A stretch of 64,000 nt of DNA, from NCBI GenBank assembly GCA_963811265.1, contig CAWEQS010000019.1:256945-320944 (forward strand), written 5' to 3'. The notes beneath the pieces are model-generated. The model was not told the origin of the DNA. It ran no database searches and was given only the letters and a program-made list of their open reading frames with translations. Made by a program: the position numbers and the translations under genes. The stretch comes from JAOUJD01 sp963811265. GTDB lineage: Bacteria; Pseudomonadota; Gammaproteobacteria; Burkholderiales; Burkholderiaceae_F. Every line of letters begins with the position of its first letter. Position 1 is the first letter of the stretch. This document shows, in pieces, positions 9,060-17,637 of the stretch.

Positions 9060-10225
9060 CTGCGTGGATCGTCTTCCGCAAGGAACTCACCGACGCGTTG
9101 CGCGACCGGCGGACGTGGATGGTCGTCCTCTTCAGCTCGATCCTCGCCGGGCCGATCTCGCTGCTGCTGCTGTCGAAGTTCGTGGCGAGCGTCGAGGAGA
9201 ACGTCGCCCGGCGCGAGGTCTTTCTCGCCGGCGGCGCCGCGGCGCCGACGCTGGCCAACTTCATCCAGCGCATGGGCGGGACCGTGAAGGAGGCGCCAGC
9301 CGACTTCCGCGAACTGGTGCGCTCGGGCGAGCTGCTGAACGCGGTCGTCGTGGTCCCGCCGGACTTCGAGGCGAGGCTCGCGCGCGGGGAGTCGATCCGC
9401 CTCGACGTGGTGTTCGACGACACGTCGAGCCGCAGCCAGGGCCCGGCGCGCGCGACGCTCGGCATGCTGCGCGCGTTCGGCCGCGAACTGGGCAGCCAGC
9501 GCCTGATCGCGCGCGGCGTCGGGCTGCAGTTGCTCAGTCCGGTGGACGTCGAGGAGATCAACCTGGCGGCCGGCAAGTCGCGCGGCGCGCAGCTGCTGTT
9601 CCTCGTCCCGTGGCTCGCGCTGCTCGGCGCGGTGATCGGCGCGATCAGCGTCGCCATCGACGTCACGGCGGGCGAGCGCGAGCGCGGATCGCTGGAGCCG
9701 CTGCTGATGAATCCCGTGTCGACGCCGGCGATCGTGATCGGCAAGTGGGCCGTGGTTGCCGCGTGCTCGGCCGCGGTGGTCGTGCTGACGTTGATCGGGT
9801 TTCGCACTGCGATGGTATTCATCTCGAGCGAGACGCTGTCGGCGCTGATGCAGTTCGGCGCGGCGGAATCCGTGCTGTTCCTGGCGATGCTGCTGCCGTT
9901 CGCCGCCATGATCGCCGCGGTCAACATGTTCGCCGCCACGTACGGCCGCAGCCACAAGGAAGCGCAGACCTACGCCAGCTACCTGACGATGCTGGTGAAC
10001 TTCGCGCCGGTGATCCCGCTGTTCCTGTCGGTGCGCGACGCGACCTGGCAGCTCTTCGTTCCGGCGATGGCGCAGCAGGTGGTGATGATGCGGGCGCTGC
10101 GCGGCGAAGCCGTCGGGTCCGTCGACGTCCTGGTGCCGGCGGCCATGGCGATCGGCATCACGGTGCTCGCGCTCGGCGCGCAGGCGCGCCTGTTGCGCAA
10201 CGAGCGGATCGTCTTCTCGCGCTGA
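9056..10225 (+). CDS. ABC-2 type permease (NatB-like)
   Basis: A 389-residue inner-membrane protein. One N-terminal helix (MVVLFSSILAGPISLLLL) is followed by a periplasmic domain of about 150 residues. Five further helices follow from about residue 180, starting LLFLVPWLALLGAVIGAISVAID. The motif TAGERERGSLEPLLMNPVS is diagnostic of the ABC-2/NatB family. It pairs with the upstream ATPase, whose stop it overlaps (9056-9059). This hydrolase-ATPase-permease triplet is probably one transcript. Confidence 0.92.
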   Translation: MTAWIVFRKELTDALRDRRTWMVVLFSSILAGPISLLLLSKFVASVEENVARREVFLAGGAAAPTLANFIQRMGGTVKEAPADFRELVRSGELLNAVVVVPPDFEARLARGESIRLDVVFDDTSSRSQGPARATLGMLRAFGRELGSQRLIARGVGLQLLSPVDVEEINLAAGKSRGAQLLFLVPWLALLGAVIGAISVAIDVTAGERERGSLEPLLMNPVSTPAIVIGKWAVVAACSAAVVVLTLIGFRTAMVFISSETLSALMQFGAAESVLFLAMLLPFAAMIAAVNMFAATYGRSHKEAQTYASYLTMLVNFAPVIPLFLSVRDATWQLFVPAMAQQVVMMRALRGEAVGSVDVLVPAAMAIGITVLALGAQARLLRNERIVFSR

Positions 10226-10284
10226 CGCTCCGCGCCGCGGAGCAGCGCGCCTTTTCGGGCGATCGGCGCCCGGGGACCGGGTGA

Positions 10285-10290
10285 CATAAT
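10285..10290 (+). promoter_or_regulatory. extended -10 element upstream of the Ser/Thr kinase
   Basis: CATAAT preceded by TGA (TGACATAAT) ends 9 bases before the kinase ATG at 10300. If it is used, the transcript would be nearly leaderless, in line with the absence of a Shine-Dalgarno sequence. Inference only. Confidence 0.4.
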
Positions 10291-10299
10291 CGTTCGCCC

Positions 10300-11700
10300 A
10301 TGTCCGAGCCGATGACCGCCACCGTCCCGCAGGCCGCGCCGCCCGTGCCGGCGCCGCCGCCGACGATCGGCCGCTTCACGGTGCTCAACGAGATCGGGCG
10401 CGGTTCGTACGGCGTCGTCTACTCGGCGCACGACCCCGTCCTCGGGCGCGAAGTCGCGATCAAGATCATCCCCCTCGCAGCCGAGGAGCGGTACCGCACC
10501 CAGATCGAAGCGAGCTTCCTGCGGGAAGCCAAGTCGGCCGGCGGGATGAGCCACCCCGGCATCGTGACGATCTACGACGCCGACAAGACGGACACGCTGG
10601 CGTACATCGCAATGGAGCGCCTGCACGGCCAGGACCTGCACGAGTACCTGGCGAGCGGCAACCGGATGAACCCGCGGCAGGCTGCGGCGATGATGATGCG
10701 CGTCGCGGATGCCATCCACTACGCCAACAAGCGCGGACTGGTGCATCGCGACATCAAGCCCAGCAACATCTTCCTGTCACGCGACCTGAAGCCGAAGCTG
10801 CTCGACTTCGGCACGGCGCTCGCGCCGGTGACCGAGCCGATGCCGAAGGGCACCCGGCAGCTGGTCGGCACGCCGAACTACATGTCGCCCGAGCAGGCCA
10901 GGGGCGAATCGCTCGACGCCCGCAGCGACATCTTCTCGCTCGGCACGATCCTCTACGAACTGCTTGCGGGCCGGCGCGCCTTCGACGGCCGCACCGTCGA
11001 CGAGACGCTCGACCGGGTCATGGACGGCGTGCCCAAACCCGTGGAGAAGATCCGGCCCGAAACGCCGCCGGCCCTCGCGCAGATCGTCCGCAAGGCGATG
11101 TCCCCGAACCCGGCCGATCGCTACCAGAAGGCGTCCGAGCTGCGCAACGCGCTGGCCGAGTTCGTCGACGGCTCGCGCCCCGCGTCGGTGGATTCCACCA
11201 GGGCCGTGGCAACGCCGCCCGCGGTGGCGCCCGCGCCGTCGCGCGGCCCGCTCTTCTTCGGGATCGCGCTGCTCGCGCTGCTGGGCGTCGGCGGCGTCGC
11301 GTTGTTCATGCCGCAACGCGGGCCGGCACCGGCCGCGACCGAAACGGCGACGCCGATGCCGATCATCCCGCCGATGGCTCCTCCGCCGCCGGCGGTCGAC
11401 GCTGCGCCATCGTCGCCCGCGGCGAGCGGTGCGGACTCGACGAAGGCGGAAAGCAAGGCCGCCGCGCGCAAGAGGGTCGAGCCGGTTCCCGTCCGCGATG
11501 GCACCTTGACGATCGCCGTCGCGCCGTGGGGCGAGGTCGTGGTCGATGGCACCGTCCAGGGCGTGTCGCCGCCGCTGACCCAGGTCACGTTGCCGCCAGG
11601 GCCGCACACGATCGAGATCCGCAACGGCTCGTTCGAGCCCTTCATCGCCCGCATAGAGCTGAAGCCGGGCGAAAACGTCCACCTGCAGCACCGCTTCTAG
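10300..11700 (+). CDS. serine/threonine protein kinase with C-terminal PEGA domain
   Basis: A 466-residue Hanks-type kinase anchored in the membrane. The glycine loop is GRGSYGVVY, the ATP lysine is in VAIKII (Lys55), the catalytic loop HRDIKPSN starts at His149, and DFGTA and SPEQARG follow. After a Pro/Ala linker there is one membrane helix (about residues 311-330). A periplasmic PEGA-like domain (GEVVVDGTVQGVSPP...PGPHTIEIRNG) completes the protein. The next gene encodes a small lipoprotein resembling TssQ, a pairing known near type VI secretion genes. No other T6SS gene is in the window, so a link to secretion is only a suggestion. Confidence 0.92.
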   Translation: MSEPMTATVPQAAPPVPAPPPTIGRFTVLNEIGRGSYGVVYSAHDPVLGREVAIKIIPLAAEERYRTQIEASFLREAKSAGGMSHPGIVTIYDADKTDTLAYIAMERLHGQDLHEYLASGNRMNPRQAAAMMMRVADAIHYANKRGLVHRDIKPSNIFLSRDLKPKLLDFGTALAPVTEPMPKGTRQLVGTPNYMSPEQARGESLDARSDIFSLGTILYELLAGRRAFDGRTVDETLDRVMDGVPKPVEKIRPETPPALAQIVRKAMSPNPADRYQKASELRNALAEFVDGSRPASVDSTRAVATPPAVAPAPSRGPLFFGIALLALLGVGGVALFMPQRGPAPAATETATPMPIIPPMAPPPPAVDAAPSSPAASGADSTKAESKAAARKRVEPVPVRDGTLTIAVAPWGEVVVDGTVQGVSPPLTQVTLPPGPHTIEIRNGSFEPFIARIELKPGENVHLQHRF

Positions 11701-11749
11701 CGGCTTCGCGCAACGTCAGGCGACGCGGCGTTTCCAGTAGTCTCGCGGC

Positions 11750-12184
11750 ATGGCGCGCCCTCGAGTCCTCCTGGCCTGTGCAGCCGCGACGCTGGTCGCG
11801 GCCTGCGCGACCACCCCCCCTTCGCCTCCGCCCCAGCCCACCGTGAGCGTCGCCCGGCTCTACGAGCAACCGGCCGAGCGCGCTTTCCTGAACGCGATGC
11901 GCCTGTACGAGGAAGGCCAGCACGAGCGCGCAGAGACGCTGTTCCGACGCGCGCTGTCCGATGGACTGAGGGACCCGCACGACGTCGCGATGGCGAACAA
12001 GCACCTGGCGTTCATCGCCTGCGCCTACAACCGTCCCGTCGATTGCGAAACCGCATTCCGCGCGGCCTTTGCCGCGGATCCGGCCTTCCGGCTGACCGAT
12101 GCGGAGGTCGGCCACCCGATCTGGGGACCGGTGTACAGGCGCGTTGGCGCCGAGGAAGCGAGAGGGAGGCCGCCCGCGAAGTAG
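11750..12184 (+). CDS. TssQ-like lipoprotein
   Basis: A 144-residue protein with a lipoprotein signal: MARPRVLLACAAATLVAAC, with Cys19 as the likely lipidated residue. A Pro-rich linker follows, then a TPR-like helical repeat (AMRLYEEGQHERAETLFRRAL). Family-like features near the C-terminus are two cysteines in AFIACAYNRPVDCETAF and the ending GHPIWGPVYRRV. These recall the TssQ family of T6SS-associated lipoproteins of betaproteobacteria. The position directly downstream of a PEGA kinase supports this. A generic TPR lipoprotein is the alternative. There is almost no leader between a possible -10 (TAGTCT, about 11737) and the ATG. Confidence 0.65.
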   Translation: MARPRVLLACAAATLVAACATTPPSPPPQPTVSVARLYEQPAERAFLNAMRLYEEGQHERAETLFRRALSDGLRDPHDVAMANKHLAFIACAYNRPVDCETAFRAAFAADPAFRLTDAEVGHPIWGPVYRRVGAEEARGRPPAK

Positions 12185-12232
12185 CGCCGCGGCAAGGTGC
12201 GGATCGCACCACGCGCGGGCGGGCGTGCCCCT

Positions 12233-13225
12233 TCAGAAGCCGATCCGGGCCTTCTTCGCCGCCCGGTCGTCGGTGATGTCTTCCGGCAGCACCTCGTTGC
12301 GTCCCGCGAGCTTCGCGTTGCCGAACGCCGCCAGCATCATGCGGCGCATCTCGCGCGGCTTCATGCGCCCGAGCCGGTCGAGGCTCTCGCCGCCGAGTTC
12401 CTCGGGGAACGCGCGGCCCCACGCGTGCTCGTTGCGCAGTTCGTCATAGATGCTCCGCGCGATCCGCCGCGCGCCCTCCTCGTCCGGCGCGTCGATCGCG
12501 TAGACGTTCATCCGGTTCAGGATCGGCTCCGGAATCGAACGGGCGTCGTTCGCCGTCGCGATCCAGACCACGTCGGAGGCGTCGATCGGCACCTCGGCGA
12601 ACTCGTCGATGAACTCCGCGGCGGTGTCGTGCTCGAGCAGCGTGTACAGGCTGCCGAGCGGGTCGTACTGCGCGTCGCCGCCGGCCTTGTCGATCTCGTC
12701 GACCACGATCACCGGGTTGGCGTAGTCCCCATTGACGAGGGCGTCGAAGACCTTGCCCGGCTTCGCGTTCTTCCACTGCGCCGACGCGCCGGAGAGGATC
12801 CAGCCCGCCGTCAACGAACTCATCCCGATGAAGTTGTAGCCGGTGCCGAGCAGCTTCGACAGGCGCCGCGCGAAGTGGGTCTTGCCGATGCCGGGATCGC
12901 CGAGCAGCAGGATCGGCTCGAGTTCGAGCGGATCGTCCGACGACAGGCAGAGCGCGAGCTGCTTGCGGATGTCCTCCAGCGGCTCCTCGAAGTTCGGAAG
13001 CTCGCCGATCAGCGCGTCGATGTCCGGCAACGCCGACGGCTTGATCACGAAGCGCTGCCCGCCGGTGCGGATCATGCGGACGTACGTCGCCCGCAGCGCT
13101 TCGCTGGCGCCCGCTCCGAGTTCCTGCAACTCGTTCAGCGCTTCCTCGACGCGCGGGACGCGATAGACATCCTTGAAGCCGGCGATGGAAATCGGCGGTG
13201 CGGGAATCGTGGCTGGCAGGCTCAT
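12233..13225 (-). CDS. Lon-like AAA family ATPase without protease domain
   Basis: A 330-residue AAA+ ATPase. Walker A is GDPGIGKTH (about residues 109-117), Walker B is VIVVDEIDK, sensor 1 is WIATAND and an arginine finger is likely in the PEPILNRMNV segment. The core resembles the ATPase module of Lon, but the protein ends after the small AAA domain. The Lon Ser-Lys protease and the long N-terminal substrate domain are missing. It may act as a chaperone or remodelling ATPase; no partner is encoded next to it. The ATG at 13225 is preceded by AAAGGAGGG on the minus strand, which decides the start over longer upstream options. Confidence 0.85.
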   Translation of the reverse strand: MSLPATIPAPPISIAGFKDVYRVPRVEEALNELQELGAGASEALRATYVRMIRTGGQRFVIKPSALPDIDALIGELPNFEEPLEDIRKQLALCLSSDDPLELEPILLLGDPGIGKTHFARRLSKLLGTGYNFIGMSSLTAGWILSGASAQWKNAKPGKVFDALVNGDYANPVIVVDEIDKAGGDAQYDPLGSLYTLLEHDTAAEFIDEFAEVPIDASDVVWIATANDARSIPEPILNRMNVYAIDAPDEEGARRIARSIYDELRNEHAWGRAFPEELGGESLDRLGRMKPREMRRMMLAAFGNAKLAGRNEVLPEDITDDRAAKKARIGF

Positions 13226-13526
13226 GGAACCCTCCTTTCGTCGGTCACGTGGCATCTCAACGTGGCAGATGGCCAAACGTATACAAGCAAGTCGCCTGCC
13301 AGATTCTGCAAAAAGCCGGACGAAAGACAAAAGCACTCGACGGCGGAGAGTGCCAACGCTGCGCTCGGGTGGTCGCGTCCTCTCCTGCGCCTGAGCGGCC
13401 GCGTCTCCTCCTGCGCCTGCATCGCGTCGGCCCGCGCCAATGCGCACGAAACCTCAGCGCCCGATAGCTTGGTCGGCGCGAGCGGGAGACCGACCCGCCA
13501 CTCGCGCAGAAGATCTGAAGCGCGTG
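13226..13526. other. 301-base gap between narL and the AAA ATPase gene
   Basis: No credible gene is seen. The part next to 13226 should hold the minus-strand promoter of the ATPase gene. A GTATAC hexamer at about 13279-13284 is the most AT-rich part. Two near-copies of a CCTGCGCCTG-containing segment lie around 13380-13420 and look like low-complexity GC sequence. No clear terminator for narL is visible. Confidence 0.5.
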
Positions 13527-14180
13527 TCAGGCCGCCGCGCGCAGTCCCTGTTCGGAGGCCCAGACCGCAGCCTCGACGCGCGAGCGGAAACCGAGCTTCT
13601 TCAGCAGGTGCTTCACGTGCACCTTCACCGTGCCCTCGGTGATGGACAGGTTGCGCGCGATGACCTTGTTGCTCTGTCCGCCCGCCAGGCACTTCAGCAC
13701 GGCGAGCTCGCGGTCGGTGAGGTCGCGCACGTCGCGGCGCGCGCCGCGGGCTTCGTCGCGCAGGGCGCTGGCGAGCGCCGCCGTCAGCGTGTCACTGATG
13801 ACGGTCCGGCCCTCGAGCGCGTCGCGCACGCGGGCGAGCAGCTGCTCCGGCTCCATGTCCTTCAGCAGGTACCCGTCGGCACCCGCGCGGATGGCCGCCA
13901 TCAGGTCCTCCGGCGCGTCGGAGACGGTCAGCATCACCACGCGGCGCGACGGGTCCTCTTCCTTGAGCGTGGACAGGATCTCGAGGCCGCCGCTGCCCTT
14001 CAGGTTGAGGTCGAGCAGCGTGAGGTCCGGCTCCATCTCCTTGGCGAGCCGGACGGCGGCTTCGTAGTCGCCCGCCTCGCCGACGACCTCGAAGCTCGGC
14101 TCGAGTTGCAGCAACTGGATCACTCCACGGCGGAACAGCGGGTGGTCGTCGACCACGAGGATGGTGTGGCGGGTCGTCAT
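13527..14180 (-). CDS. narL: nitrate/nitrite response regulator NarL
   Basis: A 217-residue two-component response regulator of the LuxR/FixJ type. The receiver domain has the acidic pocket Asp11-Asp12, the phosphoacceptor Asp57 (TLLDLNLK) and the conserved lysine in GYLLKDM. The C-terminal LuxR HTH (LTDRELAVLKCLAGGQSNKVIARNLSI, recognition helix in VKVHVKHLLKKLG) binds DNA. It overlaps the 3' end of narX by 4 bases (14177-14180), so the pair is coupled. It is divergent from narK1, whose upstream region carries a 7-2-7 NarL palindrome. Confidence 0.96.
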   Translation of the reverse strand: MTTRHTILVVDDHPLFRRGVIQLLQLEPSFEVVGEAGDYEAAVRLAKEMEPDLTLLDLNLKGSGGLEILSTLKEEDPSRRVVMLTVSDAPEDLMAAIRAGADGYLLKDMEPEQLLARVRDALEGRTVISDTLTAALASALRDEARGARRDVRDLTDRELAVLKCLAGGQSNKVIARNLSITEGTVKVHVKHLLKKLGFRSRVEAAVWASEQGLRAAA

Positions 14181-16084
14181 TGCGGACTCTCGACGGATGT
14201 GGCGGGCTCGGCGTGCGCGGCGGTGCCGAAGGCGGTCTGCGCGTTGAAGGCGAGGCGGATGCGGGTGCCGGTTGGCTGGCGGCGCTCGATCGCCAGCTTC
14301 CCGCTCACGGACTGGGCGCGGTCGCGCATGATCGACAGCCCGAAGTGGCCGCGCGGCGACTGCTCGTCCCTGATCCCGACGCCGTCGTCCTCGACCGTCA
14401 CCTCGATGCCTTGCCCCGCGCCGCGCCTGAGCGAAACCCAGGCGTGGCGCGCGTGCGCGTGGTGCTCGATGTTGCTCAGCGCCTCGCGCACGACCTGCAG
14501 CACGTGCACCTGTTCGTTGGCGGACAGCTCCACCTTGAGCAGGTCGTTGTCCAGCGTCGCGTGCACGCCCGATCGGCGTTCGAACTCGGCCACCGTGTCG
14601 CGCAGCGCGCCGGCAAAGCCCTCTTCGCCCAGCCCCAGCCGGAACGTGGTGAGCAGTTCACGCAGCTCGCGGTAGGCGCTGTTGATGCCTTCGCGCAGTT
14701 CCAGCAGCACGTTCATCGACTGCAGCGAGTGCCCCTCGTGCTCGATGGACGCCGCCAGCCGCGCGAGCTGGATCTTCGTGTACGACAGCGACTGCGCCAG
14801 CGAGTCGTGCAGCTCGCGGGCGATCGCCGCGCGCTCCTCGAGCACGCCAAGACGGCGGTGCTCGTCGCGGCGCTCGGCCGACGCGAGCGCGCCGCCGATG
14901 TGCCGCCCCATCGTCTCGGCCAGTTCGAGCTGCCACACCTCGAGCCCCTTGCCGGGCGGCAGCACCAGCGGCATCACCCCGTACGAAACGCCGCCTTCCA
15001 CCAGCGGTATCCCGAGGATGCGCCGCTCGCCGGTCTCGCCGGGCTCGGTCCGCCATGTCACGCGCCCTCCGTCCGCGCAGTTGTGGCAGTCCACGCCGCG
15101 GCACGCCTTCACCGTCGTCTCGTCGCGCGCGAGCGGCATGCCGCGCGTGCTGTCGCCGTGGATCGAACAGATCGCGCCGCTTTCGACGCCGAGCGCCTGC
15201 CGCACCATCGACAGCACCCGCGTCAGCGACTCGGAGTCGACCGGCTTCTCGGCCAGCATCCGGGTGGTCTCGTACAGCAGCCCGAGCGACTCGTTGCGGC
15301 GTTCGAGGTCGCGCGTCTTCTCGGCGACCTGCTTCTCGAGCGAGCCGTAGAGCCGCGCCAGGTCGTCGACCATGAAGTTGAACGCCTGCCCGAGCTGGCC
15401 GATCTCGTCCGCGCCGGCGCTCTCCGCGCGGACGTGGAAGTCTCCGGTGCGCACGCGCTTCGCCGCCTCGGCCAGGCGCGCGATGGGCTGGAACACCTCG
15501 ATGTTCAGCAGGAACAGCGCCGCCACCACCAGCATCATCATCACGAAGAACCCGATGCCGAGCAGCAGCCGCAGCTTCTGGATTCGGCCCTCCAGGTCGG
15601 TCTCGATCTGGCGCACCAGCACGTCGACCTTCGAGACGAAGTTCGGGATCGTCGTCAGGAACTCCGCGCGCGCGGCCTCGTCGTCGACCGCGCGTCGCGC
15701 GAGCGGCGCGATGCGCGATTCCCAGTCGATGACGATGCCCGAGTAGATCCGGTGCACCGGATTCGCGCCGTCGTCCGGGATGCCGCCCAGCAGCGACGGG
15801 CTCTTCAGCCGCCGTTCGAACTCCTTGATCGCGTCCTCGGCGGCCCTCTGCCGGTCCTCGGCGGCGCCACGCGTGTCGGCCACGCGCGTCGACAGCGCGT
15901 ACGACTGCATGCGCAGCGAGCCGGCGACGTTGATCGCGCTCGCCTTGCCGGTCGACTGCTCGGTGAAGACCGTGGCGGCGACGATCACCGACAGCGCCAG
16001 CAGCGCGACGACCGACAGCACGATCCCGACGCGGACCAGCGTCGAGTCGGACCATATGCGCCGCAGTGAAATCAGCGGATTCAT
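14177..16084 (-). CDS. narX: nitrate/nitrite sensor histidine kinase NarX
   Basis: A 635-residue membrane sensor kinase. A first helix (about 12-35) is followed by a periplasmic domain with the nitrate-binding P-box (GKASAINVAGSLRMQSYAL). The second helix is LLLGIGFFVMMMLVVAALFLL, then come a HAMP domain and a cysteine-rich central module (ACRGVDCHNCADGG) as in NarX. The HPK7 phosphoacceptor is His426 in ARELHDSLAQS, and the HATPase domain has EDDGVGI and GHFGLSIMRDR. The ATG at 16084 is chosen because it gives the canonical short N-terminus (MNPLISLRRIW). Its partner NarL is coupled downstream. Confidence 0.95.
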   Translation of the reverse strand: MNPLISLRRIWSDSTLVRVGIVLSVVALLALSVIVAATVFTEQSTGKASAINVAGSLRMQSYALSTRVADTRGAAEDRQRAAEDAIKEFERRLKSPSLLGGIPDDGANPVHRIYSGIVIDWESRIAPLARRAVDDEAARAEFLTTIPNFVSKVDVLVRQIETDLEGRIQKLRLLLGIGFFVMMMLVVAALFLLNIEVFQPIARLAEAAKRVRTGDFHVRAESAGADEIGQLGQAFNFMVDDLARLYGSLEKQVAEKTRDLERRNESLGLLYETTRMLAEKPVDSESLTRVLSMVRQALGVESGAICSIHGDSTRGMPLARDETTVKACRGVDCHNCADGGRVTWRTEPGETGERRILGIPLVEGGVSYGVMPLVLPPGKGLEVWQLELAETMGRHIGGALASAERRDEHRRLGVLEERAAIARELHDSLAQSLSYTKIQLARLAASIEHEGHSLQSMNVLLELREGINSAYRELRELLTTFRLGLGEEGFAGALRDTVAEFERRSGVHATLDNDLLKVELSANEQVHVLQVVREALSNIEHHAHARHAWVSLRRGAGQGIEVTVEDDGVGIRDEQSPRGHFGLSIMRDRAQSVSGKLAIERRQPTGTRIRLAFNAQTAFGTAAHAEPATSVESPQ

Positions 16085-16195
16085 GCGGTCATTTTCCCAC
16101 CGAAGTTCGCCCCCGAGCGGCCGTCGGCGCAAATGGCGCCGGACGGGCTGCTGCCTGCCGGCGACCGCCGACCCGCCCCCTCTGTTCCCCGCCTC

Positions 16196-16211
16196 TACCC
16201 CCGTGGGAGTA
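16196..16211. promoter_or_regulatory. NarL 7-2-7 binding site upstream of narK1
   Basis: TACCCCCGTGGGAGTA consists of two inverted heptamers (TACYYMT type) separated by GT. Each heptamer departs from consensus at one end position. It lies 53 bases upstream of the FNR-like box centre and about 93 bases before the inferred transcription start. Its place between narXL and narK1 supports the call. Confidence 0.65.
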
Positions 16212-16249
16212 GCGGCGGTTTCCTCTGACGAACAAACGTCCGGTGCGGC

Positions 16250-16263
16250 TTGATGTGGGTCAT
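16250..16263 (+). promoter_or_regulatory. FNR/Anr-like box upstream of narK1
   Basis: TTGATGTGGGTCAT matches the TTGAT-N4-ATCAA consensus perfectly in the left half and at three of five positions in the right. If centred at -41.5, the start of transcription is near 16297. A TAGCTT hexamer at 16285-16290 is then in the right place for a -10 element. This would be a class II oxygen-controlled promoter for the nar operon. Confidence 0.6.
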
Positions 16264-16323
16264 GGAAAAGACCCTTTTGGCATCTAGCTTGCACGCCAGC
16301 GCAGAGTTCTCGAGGAGACCGCG

Positions 16324-17607
16324 ATGGCGGCAGTGGGGGGCAGCAACGCACAGCCAGGCGCCAGCCTGCGGGCGCGGCAGTGGTCCGTGGTCGTGATGAG
16401 CACGCTGGCGTTCACGGTGTGTTTCGCGATCTGGATGATGTTCGCGGTGATCGGCATCCCGATCAAGAAGATGCTCGACCTGAACGCCACGCAGTTCGGG
16501 CTGCTCACGGCGACTCCGGTGCTGACCGGCTCGCTGATCCGCGTGCCGCTGGGCATGTGGACCGACAAGTACGGCGGCCGGATCGTCTTCTTCCTGCTGA
16601 TGATCTCCACCGTCGTGCCGATCTGGCTGATCACCTATGCGACCGCGTACTGGCACTTCCTGGTGCTGGGGCTGTTCGTCGGCCTGGCTGGCGGCTCGTT
16701 CTCGGTCGGCACGCCGTACGTCGCACGCTGGTTCGACAAGAAGCACCAGGGCTTCGCGATGGGCGTGTTCGGCGCCGGGAACTCCGGCGCGGCGGTGACG
16801 AAGTTCGTCGCGCCCGCGCTCGTGGTCGCGTTCGGCTGGGCGATGGTGCCGCAGGTCTACGCCGTGGCGATGCTGGTCACCGCGATCGCGTTCTGGTTCT
16901 TCACTTACAGCGACCCGAAGCACCTGGTCCCCGGACACGTCACCTACCGGCGCCAGCTCGAGGTGCTGCGCGATCCGGCCGTCTGGAAGTACTGCCAGTA
17001 CTACTCGATCGTGTTCGGCGGCTACGTCGCGCTGTCGCTGTGGATGGTCAATTACTACGTCGGCGAGTTCGGGCTCGACATCCGCATCGCCGCCCTGCTC
17101 GCCGCGTGCTTCTCGCTGCCGGGCGGCGTGCTGCGCGCCATCGGCGGCTGGATGTCGGACAAGTGGGGCGCGCACAAGGTGACCTGGTGGGTCTTGTGGG
17201 TGAGCTGGATCTGCCTGTTCCTGCTGTCCTATCCCACGACCAGCTACACGATCACCACGGTCAACGGGCCGTACACGTTCACGCTGGCGCACAACGTCTG
17301 GTCGTTCACGCTCCTGATGGGGGCGCTCGGCGTGGCGTGGGCCTTCGGCAAGGCGAGCGTGTTCAAGTACATCGCCGACGACTACCCCACCAACATCGGG
17401 ACGATCTCCGGGATCGTCGGCCTGGCCGGCGGCCTCGGCGGTTTCGTCCTGCCCGTGATGTTCGGCGCGCTGCTCGACCTCACCGGCGTGCGCTCCAGCG
17501 CCTTCATGCTGATGTACGGCGTGGTCTGGGTGTCGCTGATCTGGATGTACCGCACCGAGGTCAGCACGCGCGACGTCGTCGGCCGCGCGCCGAAGCCCGC
17601 CGCCTGA
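16324..17607 (+). CDS. narK1: nitrate transporter NarK1-type (MFS)
   Basis: A 427-residue, 12-helix major facilitator of the nitrate/nitrite porter family. Helix 2 begins ATPVLTGSLIRVPLGMWTDKYGG, with the conserved Arg that binds nitrate. The nitrate signature glycine-rich segments are AGGSFSVGTPYVARWF (helix 5) and GLAGGLGGFVLPVMFGALLD (helix 11). Sequence type and position as first gene before narK2 match the proton-coupled nitrate importer NarK1 of denitrifiers. SD GAGGAGACC is 4 bases before the ATG. It leads the nar operon downstream of the NarL and FNR sites. Confidence 0.93.
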   Translation: MAAVGGSNAQPGASLRARQWSVVVMSTLAFTVCFAIWMMFAVIGIPIKKMLDLNATQFGLLTATPVLTGSLIRVPLGMWTDKYGGRIVFFLLMISTVVPIWLITYATAYWHFLVLGLFVGLAGGSFSVGTPYVARWFDKKHQGFAMGVFGAGNSGAAVTKFVAPALVVAFGWAMVPQVYAVAMLVTAIAFWFFTYSDPKHLVPGHVTYRRQLEVLRDPAVWKYCQYYSIVFGGYVALSLWMVNYYVGEFGLDIRIAALLAACFSLPGGVLRAIGGWMSDKWGAHKVTWWVLWVSWICLFLLSYPTTSYTITTVNGPYTFTLAHNVWSFTLLMGALGVAWAFGKASVFKYIADDYPTNIGTISGIVGLAGGLGGFVLPVMFGALLDLTGVRSSAFMLMYGVVWVSLIWMYRTEVSTRDVVGRAPKPAA

Positions 17608-17637
17608 TCCGCGATGACTACAAGAGGGGAACTCACG

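Noticed and set aside
13378..13420. Possible short direct repeats resembling a CRISPR
   Set aside because: Only two imperfect GC-rich copies of about ten bases with no regular spacers.
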